Origin: Rhyacophila brunnea
Taxonomy: Eukaryota > Arthropoda > Insecta > Trichoptera > Rhyacophilidae
NCBI GenBank assembly: GCA_022495005.1
Contig: JAGYXB010001010.1
Span: 2,666,001-2,730,000, forward strand
DNA: 64,000 nt
Direction: 5' to 3'
The position numbers and the translations under genes were made by a program. Below, in pieces: positions 25,101 to 36,960 of this stretch (the first letter of the stretch is position 1; every line of letters begins with the position of its first letter). The notes below the pieces were generated by a model. The model did not search any database. It saw nothing but the letters and a program-made list of their open reading frames with translations, and was not told where the DNA came from.

Positions 25101-28100
25101 CTCCCTCACCCTGTAGCGGTGCTACAAAAGTAATCTACAAATCTCACGTGGTGGGAGACACGATGGACCTAGGTAAGTGGCCCAACCTTGTATTTGCTCT
25201 ATGCTCCAATACTGGGGCGTGACAGGGTGAATTAAAGTAAGTAATAAAATAGCAATCACACAGTAATGGCCGGTATTGAAATACAATATTATTAATTGAT
25301 TTTGAAGTATTTTAATCATATGTACTATTTAATATAATATTCAAAAAAATTGTTGTTATAGCAATAAAATTGAAGAACTTTAGTACATATTGATTTTTCT
25401 GCTGGCGTAGAATTACATTTTTGTATTCGGAAAGTTAGGTCGCTAACAGATTATATTGTAGATGAAGAAATCACCTTGTAGGATAAGCGAGACGGCTGGG
25501 AAAAGGTATGCGTTCCGGCAGTCATTTTATGCGTGAGATTTTACCGTAAGATCTCAACAGATCCGGACATTTACGTTGTATTTTGTAAATCATTTAATAA
25601 GTAAAAACTACATGTTTTTTTCCAAAATCGTCCCTGCTGACAAACATAATTCTAACTCCATAAACGTTCTTGCTCAACTCGACGGTAAACCAATGATTTT
25701 TTTTATTAATAAATAATATCATTTTGATTTTGGCGTCAGTGTCGTCCCTGTGCAAAGTGCCGGCTTTAAGCAGGCTTAGAATACCGTCCTCTTTCATTTT
25801 TAGTTTCAAATTATCTGTAAATTCATTATGTACCTACTTACTTATTTTTATTATTTATCTTCGGCTATTTTAAACATACTAATCCACAAAACATCGACAT
25901 AAACACAATTTTCTGCGAATTAGAGCATTTCCACAAAATCCATTCTCAAACAGCGGTAGCGCTGGCAGATTTGGAGGCACAATAGTTGTGAAAAACTTAC
26001 CTGTGCGACGAAACCCCATTACAGTATGAATGTATAACAATGGGTATTATAATACAATAATTATGATGTTGTCAGGATTTTTTGTGGTTCGATTATTTTT
26101 TTTACACTACGATGTCGATACTTTTAAATATGTATTCAAAAATATTCTTTCCTTCATTCGCCACCCTTTTATGCCGCCCCTATGCAAAGCATGATCACCC
26201 GATCCCTACGTGATGTCACCGTTAGGAGGGCATGCATTTTAAAAACTCGGTGAGTAAAACCTTATTAATCTCCCTTCATTTGGATTCTCGGTAGATTAAA
26301 TTAAATATATCAAAAAAGAATTAATAAGTAAATAAAATGAGAGAGTTTTGGATTATCCCATTCTGCTACATGTTTATGTAGCGCAGGTGCGTGTCCGGAA
26401 ACTTGTACGTATGCAGTTCACCGTATCACACTTCACCGTGAAATGTTGTATCGGAAATATATGGCCGCATATTAAAAAATGTCCAACCTCTTTCGGTTGT
26501 ATAGTACCTACTGATATAAAATTCATGTCTAAATAAAACACGGTTCTTGTTGGTTTACAGGAATCCAGCGGCAAACAAATTTTGAAAATAACCTATATAC
26601 TGGATTATTTGTTAGGTTAGGTTAGGTTAGGTTTTCATTCTTGAATTCATCCAAATCAGCTATGAAAATTGAATTAACGTTCATATTGAATCTAATAAAA
26701 ATGGAGATCGTATAGTATACGGTCATATCTTCCCGATAAGAAAGCTCTCGGCGAACTGTGCCACGGTGAAATGTTTTACGTACAATTTACATGAAACCAC
26801 GCAGGTAAACATTTGAATCTTTTTTCATAAATATTTTTTTCTGTTCGAGTATAATTTTAATTAATATTATAAATAAACTAAGAGTCCAGCATCATCTTTT
26901 TGGCTACGTGTTAAGACTGTAAACTAACAAGCTCTTCCCATTAAGTCGACGACAGCGCCTTTGGATTTGGATTATGCCTAAATCTTCTTGTTGGACAGTA
27001 AGTGTCATATTCTTTGGTTCGGCGGAGGATAGGTATTGCAGATGAAAGACGATAGTAGTAATTAATCGTGATGCTGGAGGAGGGTGAGATTTTATTTATT
27101 GTTTCAAATAACTACAAGGGTGAAATTGATGCAATATAATAAATATTATAACGGTAGTTCGGTGCGATGTGTCTTTAATGGAAACTTGTAATCGATTGAG
27201 ACGTCCAATCGATTCTGACCCGCTGTTTATATATATTTACACTATAAAATAATATTTTGAAATTATAATGAAATAATATTAATTCGTAATATTATGAAAT
27301 TGCAGATCCGCTATCTCATAACATTACGAAATTATACTATATATAGGTACTGACTGATTGTACGTGAAAAATGAATATTTAATAAATAATATTATAATTG
27401 CGATCTTGGAAACCGATGACAGCCATATAAGTATATTTCTTATTGATGATATCAATATTTTTGTAAGTACCTAATTAATTTTCTACCTCTCTATATATCT
27501 AAAATGTGCATATTAGATATAAATTGAATTATAAATTTGTATCCATATTGTACGGTATCAAATATTTTTTTGTATCCATTACTTGTCAATAAAATATTAT
27601 TTTTATACGTGGGGTTATTAGTATCCGGGGATAATTATCCTATAAATATTATTTTAACCGTACCGAATGAAATGCGAATAATTTGTGTTAGTGTATCGCT
27701 AACTTACCGAAATCCACGGTATTACAGTCAAGATTGTAAAATGAATATCTTCTCTGACATACAAACATTAAACGGTGATTGCAGTTTGTACTCTCGTAAG
27801 CCCCGTCGTGTATTGTTAAACAATGTCCGTTTGTCACTTTTAATGTTCTGTCAAATGTATTTCCTGTAAAATAACATAATTTTATCAGTGGTGTTGCATC
27901 CCTGCCATATATTTAAAATAAATATTACAAATATAATTAATGAACATTCTGTAAATTATTGGTGAAAAGAGAATAAAGAAACAAAAATAGTCGTTTTAAT
28001 ATAATATTATATTAATTGCTTTTATCTTTGATATTTATTGATATTACATTAGGTCACAGTAGTAAAATAATGATTGGCCCCATACCTAGCCAAGGGATAA

Positions 28101-31100
28101 AATTCTGTGTGGAGTAAGTAATCCAAAACGATATGAATTTTAATCATCTTGGCAATGACTACCAACTTAACTGAGGGAAATTAATATAGTCCAATTAAAT
28201 GCTTCTGTTTTAAGTAAAACCAATTGTTTGTTCTCGATTACCATTTTTCGTTTGTCACTTATTTGGTTAAAATACGAAGTAACTAATTAGGTAAATAAGA
28301 ATATAAATTATTAGATGTATCAATAAATGCAATTTTTATATTTGATTCAATTTTATTGTATTGCAGTGTATAAAACCTTTCCAAATGGTCACGGAACACC
28401 TATTCAGGTTCGTAGGAACACTGGTGTTCCGCGGAACATAGTTTGGGAAACTCTACTATAAGGTATGGGTAGGTAATATATTATTATGTGTCTACCATTA
28501 ATAGTTTCGTAGCCTTTGTTTACTAAAATGTCACTAGCCCCAATCCAAAATTTCTCTCCAGACATAAACATGGACGTAAATGCTGACGCTTCATCATCTC
28601 CATCAATTGTTGATAACTCGGCGTCTTCTTCTTCGCAAATCCTCATTGCATTAGTCCAAGAGAGATTTGCATGCTTTTTTAAGAAAAAATCACTTTCTTT
28701 AACGTACTTGTAATCTTTTCTAAAGAACGGATTGTTGTGTGAGATATCTAAAATTAAAATAAAGAATGTTAGTTTTTGTCACTTTAAAAAGTATGAACCG
28801 TTACTCTATATGACGAGTTTCTGAGCTATTTTCATGTTTACTATGTGTATAATAATATCGTGTAATACGGTTCCAGAAATTATATAACGTCTGGGGCCCT
28901 ATGTTAGAACTTGCGAGTGCAAGCTTCCCGGTCGACATGACGTCATATGACATTTTGAATGACATTTTGTAAACATCTTGAATTAATAATTTGTTATGTG
29001 CTTAATGTGTCTTTTTTAAATACATAAATAAAACCACAACAGAAAAAAGACCATCTACTTACACAAACTTCCACCGAAATTACGCAAAAAAATATTAAAC
29101 GAATATTCAACAGAGCTATATAGAATAGCACATACCTACACAACATCTGCAATTAATATCTAGGACTAACAACATGGAAATTTCTTCCAAACATAAATCA
29201 TAGTCACAAATTTTGCTAGGAACATAAAAAGATCCTTACTCGCACAGCTCATAACAGGCCACGGATCGCTGAAAGCTTATGTAAAAAGATTGAAAGTAAA
29301 TAACAATAGGTTCTGTCTATTTGACGGAAACAGCTCTCAAAGAGTGTGGCATGTAATTAATGACTACCTAATACTATAAAAAAATGACACACAATATCGT
29401 CACTGTTCTGGCAGAAGACGCTAATTTTAAATAATGACATATTGAGTTAGTTATACCAAAATGTTCCTTATTTCAAACTTTACCGTCTAAAAACCTTCGT
29501 AATAAATAAACAGTCTTTATTTTAAAGTCATCCTTTTTACGATTACTTAATTAACTCACATGATAGACCATTTCAAATATTTTAACAACTTCAAAGTCAA
29601 ATTACTCAAAATTAGTATTCTCCAGTTAGTGTGTTCTGCCAGAACAGAGACGATATAATATCTAATTCTTACCATTAAAAAAACCATAGAAATAAATTGA
29701 GGAACATAGCAATGGCACAGTACTCTATTAAAATACATATACTACTTTAGCAATATAACAAAAACAAATACATTTTGATATAATTATTACAATATTGTAA
29801 TGAATAACTTGTACGTGTATGTATTTTTGCAATATTTTAATATTGAAAGTAATATTTACTTACCGGCAAAAGTTTGAGGATTAATTTCTTTTTTACAAAT
29901 AAATCCTAATTCTTCTTGACAAATCGCATGTATATTACTATTTTCGTCTACGCATAAGAATAATTTTATATTATTATAGTAGTTCCTATACTCGTCACGA
30001 TCGGTCAAAGAATATAATTTATCCGGAAGAGACTTTCCTGTAAAATAAATAAAAAATGATTATGCATGCATCAATATTAATTTATGATCTGTTAATTTTA
30101 AGATTATTTAGGTAGGTACATTACCCAATCAGTCGTGTCCTTCCTTACGTAAAAAAATGTATATTTTGTCTATAACTTACAGTTTATAATACTAACCGAA
30201 AAATTTGTTAATTCTATTTTATGTGTTTTATGGAAAACTGTAAACATAATACACGTATTCTTTTTTCGCCATGTCCGATCCTAACAGGATCATATGGACC
30301 TCTATAGAGTGGGGTTTTGTATTGACAGATTTTGTTTTACGAGAAATGGATGCCAGCCACTTGTTCAACCTACTAGGTCTACACTCTGACTCATACACAA
30401 ATTGAAAAACAATATGTGTACTTGTCAGTCCCAGGATTTGAACCTGGGACCCACGACGCAATAGGCCAACGCGAAAGCCGCGCGGCCATCGTGGGTGTAA
30501 TGAAAATACGTATACAAGATTTTATATCATTAGAAATATTCCAATTAGAAAAAAATCAAGAAAAAAATTTGGACCGAATGTGATTCCACCTCGCTGGCGC
30601 GAGTGCTCAACCATCTCATTCTAAATTATTCTCTAATAGATATAACTTTTTAGGTTATTGTATTTTATTTTATTTATTGTATTTTTTTATAGGTATTTGG
30701 TAATAGGTATAATTTGGGGAGGCCTTCTTCCAGCAGTGGATCGACCCCGGCTGATGATGATATATTCAATAATTATAATTTCTATCAGTGTAAAACATAA
30801 TGATAAGTCAGATAAAAATAGTAAAATATTATTTTACGGAAAACTTTTAAATAAAACAATAAATAATCAAAATAGTATTACTAAACGTCGAGTAAATTTT
30901 ATTATCTTCAATATAAGCTCCAGTCCAAACAACGTTATTCTTGGCGATAGCCATAAAAGTCAACTGTTCTTCGGCTGTCTCCCAATATGCCAAATCAGCA
31001 TTCTCCTCTTGGCATGTGTTTTTGGCATCATCGAATCTAGTTTCTGTCGCATGTAATTTATAAAACTGATTCACATTTTTATAATACGTATAATCTTCTC

Positions 31101-34100
31101 GAAATGTCGCTTTATATTTTTCTGAAAATAAATAATAAATATTTTTTAAATGGTCCAACCTCAATCGCAATTCCGAATATAAAACATAATTCAAATTGTC
31201 ATTGACTTAAATATGCCTTGCAGGGTTAGAAAATAAAACATTTGACGGAAGAAATACTAAAATACATGCAATATTAAAAAAACGTTTAGAAACCTAAATT
31301 GAAGCTTTATGAAAAACGTTTTTGTAAGCAACGAATAAGTATAGTTACAAAATTTAATGATCGGTTAAAATATCTTTAAACATTTTTTTTAAACTGATTA
31401 CATATTATTTATTATAAGCATACTTACATATTTTCTAGATAAACTACTTAAGTAATATTTTTTAACTAAAGAAAATATTTATACAATGTTAAATATTAAG
31501 CTACATTTTTGTAATATGGATAGAACCATCCAAAAAAACATGTGCTTATATTCAACCAACGCACATTTTATAACAGTTTTTTTTGTAATTTTATTTTTTT
31601 AAATGCAAATGATCAGTAAACTATTTGCTAAAAACGTTCACATAACACTTAAGATAATAATATTATATTTTATAAGAAAATTAATTTCAACTAACGATGC
31701 TAAATTTAGCGCTATATGCCTGATGTGTATTTTGAAAGCCAGATAGATATCTCCACGAAAGTGGAAATTTTGACAAGAAAAGTTCAGTAACGTTGGCGTT
31801 GATTATTTTAATACCTAGCTAGAGAAATTTTATTTTAATCTCATTAAATTTAAAATGAATACACTAGGTATTGACTTTTATTTAAAAAAAAAAAATATTT
31901 TGATATAACTCTAATTCGAAAGAATTATAAATATAATATAGTCATTAATAGAGATTTCTTCTCTAAAATATCACTAGAACTTTGTATCGCTTATCATAAA
32001 TTATTCATTTAATAATATTTAATTAGAATTAATGGAAAAAAAACAACACAATAAACGAAAAACACCAAATATTTTAGTATCCATAGAAAATTCCTACTTA
32101 CTTCTCATAGAACTAAATAAAATTATATTGAAAATGATATAATCTAAAATGAAATAAAGTAAATAGTATTTTAAGCAATTAAATACATGGAGCCGCATTA
32201 ACCATTATCACACATAACAAAAATAGTAGTGATATAGTCATAATGTTATTATTCATATTCTTTCGTGAAGCTTTACAAGACAGTTGCCATTCACAACACT
32301 TTTCCAATATCAACTGAATGTTATTTTTATGATTAGAATATTAATTGAATTTGTATACAATGCACTTCTGTAGAAGGAATGTAAAAATGGTAACTTATCT
32401 CTATCTATTTTTACCGTTAGCTACCCAGCTGAAAAAATACTGGTGATAGATAATAAGTAAAAACTAACAATAGATATATTATAATAAATACATGTATAAA
32501 GATAATATCAATGTTTGATTTAGATATTTTATTTATTCAATCATATGGCCGTAGATTATCTGTAATGTAAATAATACACGCTTTTGTCGAAAATACGATT
32601 ACTAAATCCAAAAAATACGACACCATATTTTAAAAATACTTTCACTAAATTAGGTATTGCACACCATCATATCTACCTGTTTGTAAATAAATGTATGTAA
32701 AAATAAATTCTTATGTTGTCATTCACTAAGTTAATACCCCTGCGTATAAGGTTTTGTGTTCATTATATAAGTCTTTTTTTATACAGCAAATATTAATTTG
32801 TTTCAAACTTATGGCCCCCACATCCTGAAGCGGGCCCCCAGGCTAGGATATTTGGCAGGCCTCCCTACCTATCGCTAAGGATAAAGACAGTGTAACGCTC
32901 TATAGTGGCGTTTTCCAAATGGTGTACGCAGTAAAATTAATGTGTATATTTTTAGTGTTTTTTTTATATATTTTAATACTTACATCTATTTGAATTATGG
33001 AGTTGTCGATTATCGATACACAAATAAAAATTGTATCGTACAGATTATTTTGAAAAATAACATTATTGAAGGAAAATAGGCCGCAGGCGCCTTTTTTACT
33101 ATTAGAGAAAAATTTTGATGTGTATTTATATCACTTATCTGGTCGACTCGCCACACCGGGCCCTTCCTGAGCCCGGGCTTCCAGGCTAGAGCCCTGTCAG
33201 CCCCCCCTTTGTGGGGGCCATGATATCTATATAAATATTTTATATTATGGTAGATAAAATTGTGGTTTAATGAATAAAACGAATGATTTTACTTTAAGAA
33301 GACTTTTGTAACTTAGGAAGCTTAAAGCCATTGAATTATTACAAATTACAGGCGTAATACGGAGAAAAGGTTTCCATAAAAAATAGTTAATGAGAATTTT
33401 TCGTATAAGTTACAACGTCAAAAGTAAATGAACGTATTTTTTTAGTGTTCATTTTTTTTAAATATTAGACATAACGTTAATATTATTATAATATTAATGT
33501 GCGCCATTTATTATAAGTGTAATATTATTCTTTTCTGGTGCTTCTCAGAGATGCTTCAAATGGACTCCTCCACTCTGCTCAACCCTCAACTACATTTCCC
33601 AAGTTTTCTGTAGTCGATCAAGCCATTTTCTTAATTCGTTTATTGGTCTAATACTCTAATACACATAAGGCGCTTTATCTCAGTTTCATACCAAGACCCC
33701 CAGTACAGTGCATTGTATTAAATAACACATAATATTACACACGTGATATAGCATTCTTAATGTTTTATTCAATTTCTCACAAATCTTTTAAATTTTGACA
33801 AAATATATTATTTACTTGCAGTTTCCGGCTATGTTTGTTTAATGCATAACAAAAAATTGCAAATTTATTAATTAATACATTTTAAAAATGTACTTACACG
33901 ATACTAAGAGGGTTTTTTTAAGCTAGATAAATCTTTAAATTGTAAAAAATAACACAAAACATTAAATCTTAATCGATTTTACATTAAATTAAAACACACG
34001 GCCACAAAATTCATGATAGTATTATACATGACTTTGATCAATTAAATACATATAATTAATACTAATACTATCGACCGACGGTAGTTGAATTTAAATTCTA

Positions 34101-34528
34101 AAGTGGTGTCTATATTGGCAACAAGTTGCCGGCAACCTCATTAAATTTCGATTAAAATATTTTTGGTCATATAAATTATGATAATTACAGTGAAATTTAA
34201 TGAGGTTACCAGCAACTTGTTGCCAATGTGGACACGGCATAATGTATTTAAGTTTCGTACTATTCCATTTGAGTCTTTTTTTGCACCCCGGGTTTCAAAT
34301 TATGAATAGTTGAAGTGTTTTAAAAAACTCCTATCACTAATGATGCCGAGAGGCGAAGCCCGGATCGCAAAAACAACTCAAATGGAATAGTACAAAACTT
34401 AAATCCATTAGAATTTAAATATTTATAAATAAAATTGTTAATTATTATTATCACATACCTGGAGCTGCGTTTACCGTAATGGTACATAACAGAAATATTG
34501 TTAAATAAATCATCACTAATACTCCCAT
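22004..34528 (-). CDS. Gene A: secreted protein with three C-type lectin-like domains
   Basis: Seven exons (34528-34459, 31121-30882, 30037-29864, 28747-28496, 27863-27708, 24849-24598, 22170-22004) sum to 1311 bases, giving 436 residues and a stop. Every intron is phase 1. Residues 1-23 are a signal peptide (hydrophobic MIYLTIFLLC core, cleavage near VNA-AP). CTLD1 spans about 24-161, CTLD2 162-285 and CTLD3 298-430. Each domain keeps the helix-1 cysteine (NTCQEEN, RICEEED, EICKLEN), a WIGL-like strand (WTGAYI, FWIGASD, HVGFHD) and the terminal cysteine pair (FICKK, FVCQ, FACQK). The EPN/QPD and WND sugar-site residues are absent. Extra cysteines flank the CTLD2-CTLD3 linker (NLDCNT and EKCVKYH). 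The plan matches gene B exon for exon. The product is probably exported to hemolymph or saliva, with immune or interaction functions inferred from the family only. Confidence 0.9.
22418..23213. mobile_element. Non-autonomous DNA transposon with ~55-base inverted ends
   Basis: Left ATACTAGAAAGAC and CGTGATGCATCAGAAGCACA are mirrored near the right end (TGTGCTTCTGATGCATCACG ... CTAGTAT). The arms include GCCCATATTTTGTAT / TTCAAAATATAGGC. The interior has no transposase. It sits in the last intron of gene A. Confidence 0.8.
23845..24037 (-). repeat. tRNA-derived SINE with A-rich tail
   Basis: On the minus strand the head reads CTTGTGGTGCAGTGCTTAAG (A box) and GGGTTTGATTCCCGG (B box). About 115 bases of body and an A-run follow. 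A short similar string, AACCGTATT on one side and ACCCGTATT on the other, may be the target duplication. Confidence 0.75.
24598..24849 (-). CDS. Gene A exon 6, first half of CTLD3
   Basis: 252 bases, phase 1 at both ends, acceptor TTTTAG, donor G|GTTGGT. It encodes GYKKIPGNEKCVKYHNIPKN, ICKLENATLFIINDQ and IIHVGFHDLFIEG. Confidence 0.9.
24897..25220 (+). pseudogene. Non-LTR retrotransposon C-terminal fragment
   Basis: The frame reads YDRVTNTRVCEWTRQSSVME, then TKRRSTWLGHNVLQMPP. This is the DR-TN...RR..WLGH..RMP tail that follows the reverse transcriptase in RTE/CR1-like LINEs. The rest of the element is missing. Confidence 0.65.
25330..26380. other. Intron 5 of gene A, nothing recognised
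   Basis: The intron continues to exon 5. No family-like frame; a minus-strand frame at 25594-25809 is open for 71 codons but unrecognised. Confidence 0.4.
26388..26800. mobile_element. Decayed foldback element, GTACGTATGCAGTTCACCG family
   Basis: The left part carries TCCGGAAACTTGTACGTATG, CAGTTCACCG and TTCACCGTGAAATGTT. The right part carries CACGGTGAAATGTTTTACGT in mirrored order. Related copies are at 48417-48810 and 54905-55120. Part of it (26545-26640) matches one arm of the 41431-41637 element, including four TTAGG units. Confidence 0.6.
27708..27863 (-). CDS. Gene A exon 5, second half of CTLD2 plus linker
   Basis: Acceptor TTACAG and donor G|GTAAGT bound 156 bases. It encodes NGHCLTIHDGAYESTNC, LMFVCQRR and the linker NLDCNTVDFG. 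It aligns directly with exon 5 of genes B, C and D. An open plus-strand frame over the same bases is a shadow. Confidence 0.9.
28496..28747 (-). CDS. Gene A exon 4, first half of CTLD2
   Basis: 252 bases, acceptor ATTTTAG, donor G|GTAGAC. It encodes FFRKDYKYVKESDFFLKKH, SWTNAMRICEEEDAE and GEKFWIGASDILVN, with WIGA at the WIGL position. Confidence 0.9.
29864..30037 (-). CDS. Gene A exon 3, second half of CTLD1
   Basis: Acceptor TTTACAG and donor G|GTAAGT bound 174 bases. It encodes KSLPDKLYSLTDRDEYRN, FLCVDENSNIHAICQEELGF and ICKKEINP. The cysteine spacing is that of a CTLD C-terminal half. Confidence 0.88.
30200..30498 (-). repeat. tRNA-derived SINE, copy 1
   Basis: The head on the minus strand reads CCCACGATGGCCGCGCGGC and the B box CAGGTTCAAATCCTGGG. 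A body with TTTTTCAATTTGTGTATGAG and a CGGACATGGCGAAAAAAGAA tail is shared with the copy at 61546-61882. Confidence 0.8.
30882..31121 (-). CDS. Gene A exon 2, first half of CTLD1
   Basis: 240 bases, acceptor TTTTCAG, donor A|GTAATA. It encodes FREDYTYYKNVNQFYKLH, NTCQEENADLAYWET and VVWTGAYIED. Confidence 0.88.
31122..32810. other. Intron 1 of gene A, nothing recognised
   Basis: AT-rich intronic DNA with no coding signal; repeats in the rest of the intron are listed separately. Confidence 0.45.
32811..33221. mobile_element. GGCCCCCACA-end element, copy 2
   Basis: It begins ATGGCCCCCACATCCTGAAG and ends CCTTTGTGGGGGCCAT, opposite in orientation to the copy at 487-868. It is non-coding. Confidence 0.65.
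34103..34237. mobile_element. Short MITE, TTGGCAACAAGTTGCC ends
   Basis: GGCAACCTCATTAAATTTC and GAAATTTAATGAGGTTACC form mirrored arms of about 45 bases, starting from GTGTCTATATTGGCAACAAG. The loop is about 45 bases. Confidence 0.75.
34249..34402. mobile_element. Short MITE, TACTATTCCATTTGAGT ends
   Basis: CGTACTATTCCATTTGAGT is mirrored by ACTCAAATGGAATAGTAC, with a CGGGTTTC..GAAGCCCGG inner pair. It directly follows the preceding MITE. Confidence 0.75.
34459..34528 (-). CDS. Gene A exon 1, signal peptide
   Basis: ATG at 34528, donor CAG|GTATGT, 23 codons plus one base. A hydrophobic core (LTIFLLCTITV) precedes NAAP, a typical signal-peptide exon. It matches gene B exon 1 in length and phase. 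Confidence 0.85.
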
Positions 34529-34593
34529 AGAGCGTTTCAAAATAGTTAGCACCAACACCACTTCTCTGACTACGACTAATTGTTATTATTGGG

Positions 34594-34640
34594 AATGGGG
34601 TATTTATTTAATTTCAACACAACACGCTTCCTTTAAAAGT
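34594..34640 (-). promoter_or_regulatory. Conserved promoter block of gene A
   Basis: On the minus strand AAAGGAAGCGTGTTGTGTT leads into TTAAATAAATACCCCATTCC, about 70 bases before the ATG. Gene B has AAGGAAGTGTGTTATGTATA and TTAATAAATAACCCATCC at the same place. The ATAAATA part is a plausible TATA box. Confidence 0.65.
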
Positions 34641-34790
34641 GGTGAACAACAAGGGCGACGCCGAGCGAGAGAAAACGATGCAACAAGCTGCATGTACGAG
34701 CAGTCGAAAATAATTAAATTTACCCTTTGTAATTCGTGCGCAGTAGAAAAAATAGCAATCTGCTCAATCTCAGGTTAAGTTGTACCACTA
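34641..34790. repeat. Fragment of the TTCGATAGTTT MITE core
   Basis: GCGACGCCGAGCGAGAGAAA and GTAATTCGTGCGCAGTAGAA match the core of the element at 15946-16109. The terminal repeats are lacking. A piece of the GGCCCCCACA family (CATGGCCCTCACATCTTGAA) follows at 34838. Confidence 0.6.
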
Positions 34791-35238
34791 TAATAATATT
34801 AATAACTGGATGCAAAATGAGCAACAATCAGTGGCGGGCATGGCCCTCACATCTTGAAGCGGGCCCCCCCGTAATATTTTACAATCAATTTGTGAGAAAT
34901 ACGTATTTTAAAAGATGTTGGTATAATTTAATCATTGTGTGTGTTACTGGTTTGAACTGTTTCGAGGCCCCTTTTAAATGTCGTATGAATCGATTTCGTT
35001 ATGTGAGTCAAAGAATCTAGCTTCTGGCAACAATATTGTAGCAACGATGGTATAATATATAACAAAATAATAATCATTTATGAGTAAAATTTGATACATA
35101 TTATAATGCCATTACTTGACTTGTCAATTCTCTCTGTAAAAACGTTGTATTAATTCAAATAAAACACAATATTAATTACTACTTATTCCATATAATTGAG
35201 TGTTCTAGTTGTATCCTGTTCGAGTATAATAATTAAAT

Positions 35239-35303
35239 GGCTATATTAGTGAAGCACATTGGTCGAAATCTGATGCAGTCAGGTTCAAGTCCCATCCGAT
35301 ACC
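35239..35303 (+). repeat. tRNA-derived SINE head
   Basis: TATTAGTGAAGCACATTGG and B box GGTTCAAGTCC lie at tRNA spacing without matching acceptor stems. Confidence 0.5.
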
Positions 35304-36284
35304 AATTCAAAATATTTAAAAATATTTTTTCTAATAGAAATTGACCCCTTACGGAAGTATATTCTACATACCTGCAATATTTCAATCAGTTGATGGTATT
35401 AGAAACTAAAACGACAGTTTCAATATTTGAAAAAGTCAATAAAAATGTATTTTTTCTTTCTTATATATTATTATGTTTTTTATTTCTGAAAAAAAAGTAT
35501 TTTTAGTTGTTGTTTGTATAATAATAATAACATGTAACAAGCTTCCAATTCAACAAGTTTTTCACATATGGCCAGATACTGGCTTCTTGAATGACTTCCT
35601 TTGTGCAGCTGCCGAAAAAATATAAAAATAGAATCAAAAATAATAAATTCCTGAATACAGCTTATCACAGTTTAACGGATGTAAACCAGATGACGATAGT
35701 AAATTTTGTACCAACCACAGTGTATATTATTATGAATAATTGAAATTCGTTGAACAGAAAAAAAACAAACCCATACGAAGCAAAATGAAATATAAAACAC
35801 CTATGTTCCAGCATATTATATCAAACGAATCAAACTAGTTCTGACTGGACCGCTAGATATGAACAGTTTGACAGAAATGTAGTGGGAACGTGATTTCCAA
35901 CAACTTATTAATTAGTGTTACCAGTTACTTAAAGATAAGTCTATAATTATTTATTTGTCTCTTTTTGATGCTGTTTTCAGCAACACATTTATTGAAATGT
36001 TAACTTGTCATGAAATTCCAACCTGCAGGTCATCGTTTCCAAGAACACAAAATTAATTATTGTCGTATTCATTCACAAAAGATTTATAAGAAAAAGGTTT
36101 TTTAATAAAGCCCAACGCTTTTCCAAATCGTCAACTTTGCATGTCTACAACTACATGATGTCGATGTGACTTAGACGACAATTGAATACGAAATGATAAC
36201 TGAATAACTGATACGGATAAATGATACGGTTAGTATTAAAAATTAATTAGATATGAAACCTGACCATTTCCGGTTGATTTAACA

Positions 36285-36345
36285 CAATAGTTTATGCATA
36301 GAGCACGAAACCCAAGAGACGTAGGTTCGATCCTGCCGGGTGTCT
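36285..36345 (+). repeat. tRNA-like SINE fragment
   Basis: The B box TAGGTTCGATCCTGCCGG is clear and the A box is weak. Confidence 0.4.
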
Positions 36346-36506
36346 TAAAATAATGTTTATACTGTTTATAGTAAGAATCCGTTACAAGACCCTTGATAAT
36401 ATTAGATGATGATATTTAATCTAATTCAGCATAGAGAATATGACTGGAATTGTGTGTGGATAGTAAAAACAAAAGCGGTTTCTTGTTAACATACATGTAG
36501 TACTTG

Positions 36507-36727
36507 CAGCGCTCGAATTGGAAAAGTTTACGAACCGGAGCGCTTGACAATTTTCTGAAAATATTAAGTCATCAAATTTTATGAAAATAAGTGTGTTAAT
36601 TTCTTTGTTATAAGGCCTATCTAGGTCAGACGGTCAAATTATTTTTTACACAAGACGGAGCGATAACTTTACCGATTGCACGAACCGGAACGGCGCTCCG
36701 GTGCATTCCGGTCCATTTCGAGCACTG
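36507..36727. mobile_element. hAT-like MITE, CAGCGCTCGAAATGGA family, copy 1
   Basis: The ends are CAGCGCTCGAATTGGA and TCCATTTCGAGCACTG, with subterminal ACGAACCGGAGCGCT and ACGGCGCTCCGGTGC. An exact 8-bp duplication, AGTACTTG, flanks it. Copies with their own 8-bp duplications are at 59910-60647 and 63018-63253. Confidence 0.9.
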
Positions 36728-36829
36728 AGTACTTGTATGAATAAATAGTCTTTAGTTAGAGGCGTCAGATAAAAATGGTTTGATGTATTGAGTCAAACCA
36801 TTGTTATGGTTTTTGACCATTATTAATAC

Positions 36830-36960
36830 ATTGGACGCTAAAGACGCGTCCAGCGCGTAACGATTAAGGGGGCATTTTGACATAATTAGCAATCTATTTA
36901 AATGTGGTAATTAAAAAGTAATTATCTAGTCAGCAGTCAATGTGCGGGTATTGTCTTGCG
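36830..36960. repeat. Dispersed repeat shared with 51840-51975
   Basis: Both have GACGCG..CGCGTAACSATTA, then ATAATTAGCA, ATTTAAATNTGGTAATTAA and TCTRGTCAGCA. A third partial match is at 37455-37515. The boundaries are unclear. Confidence 0.55.
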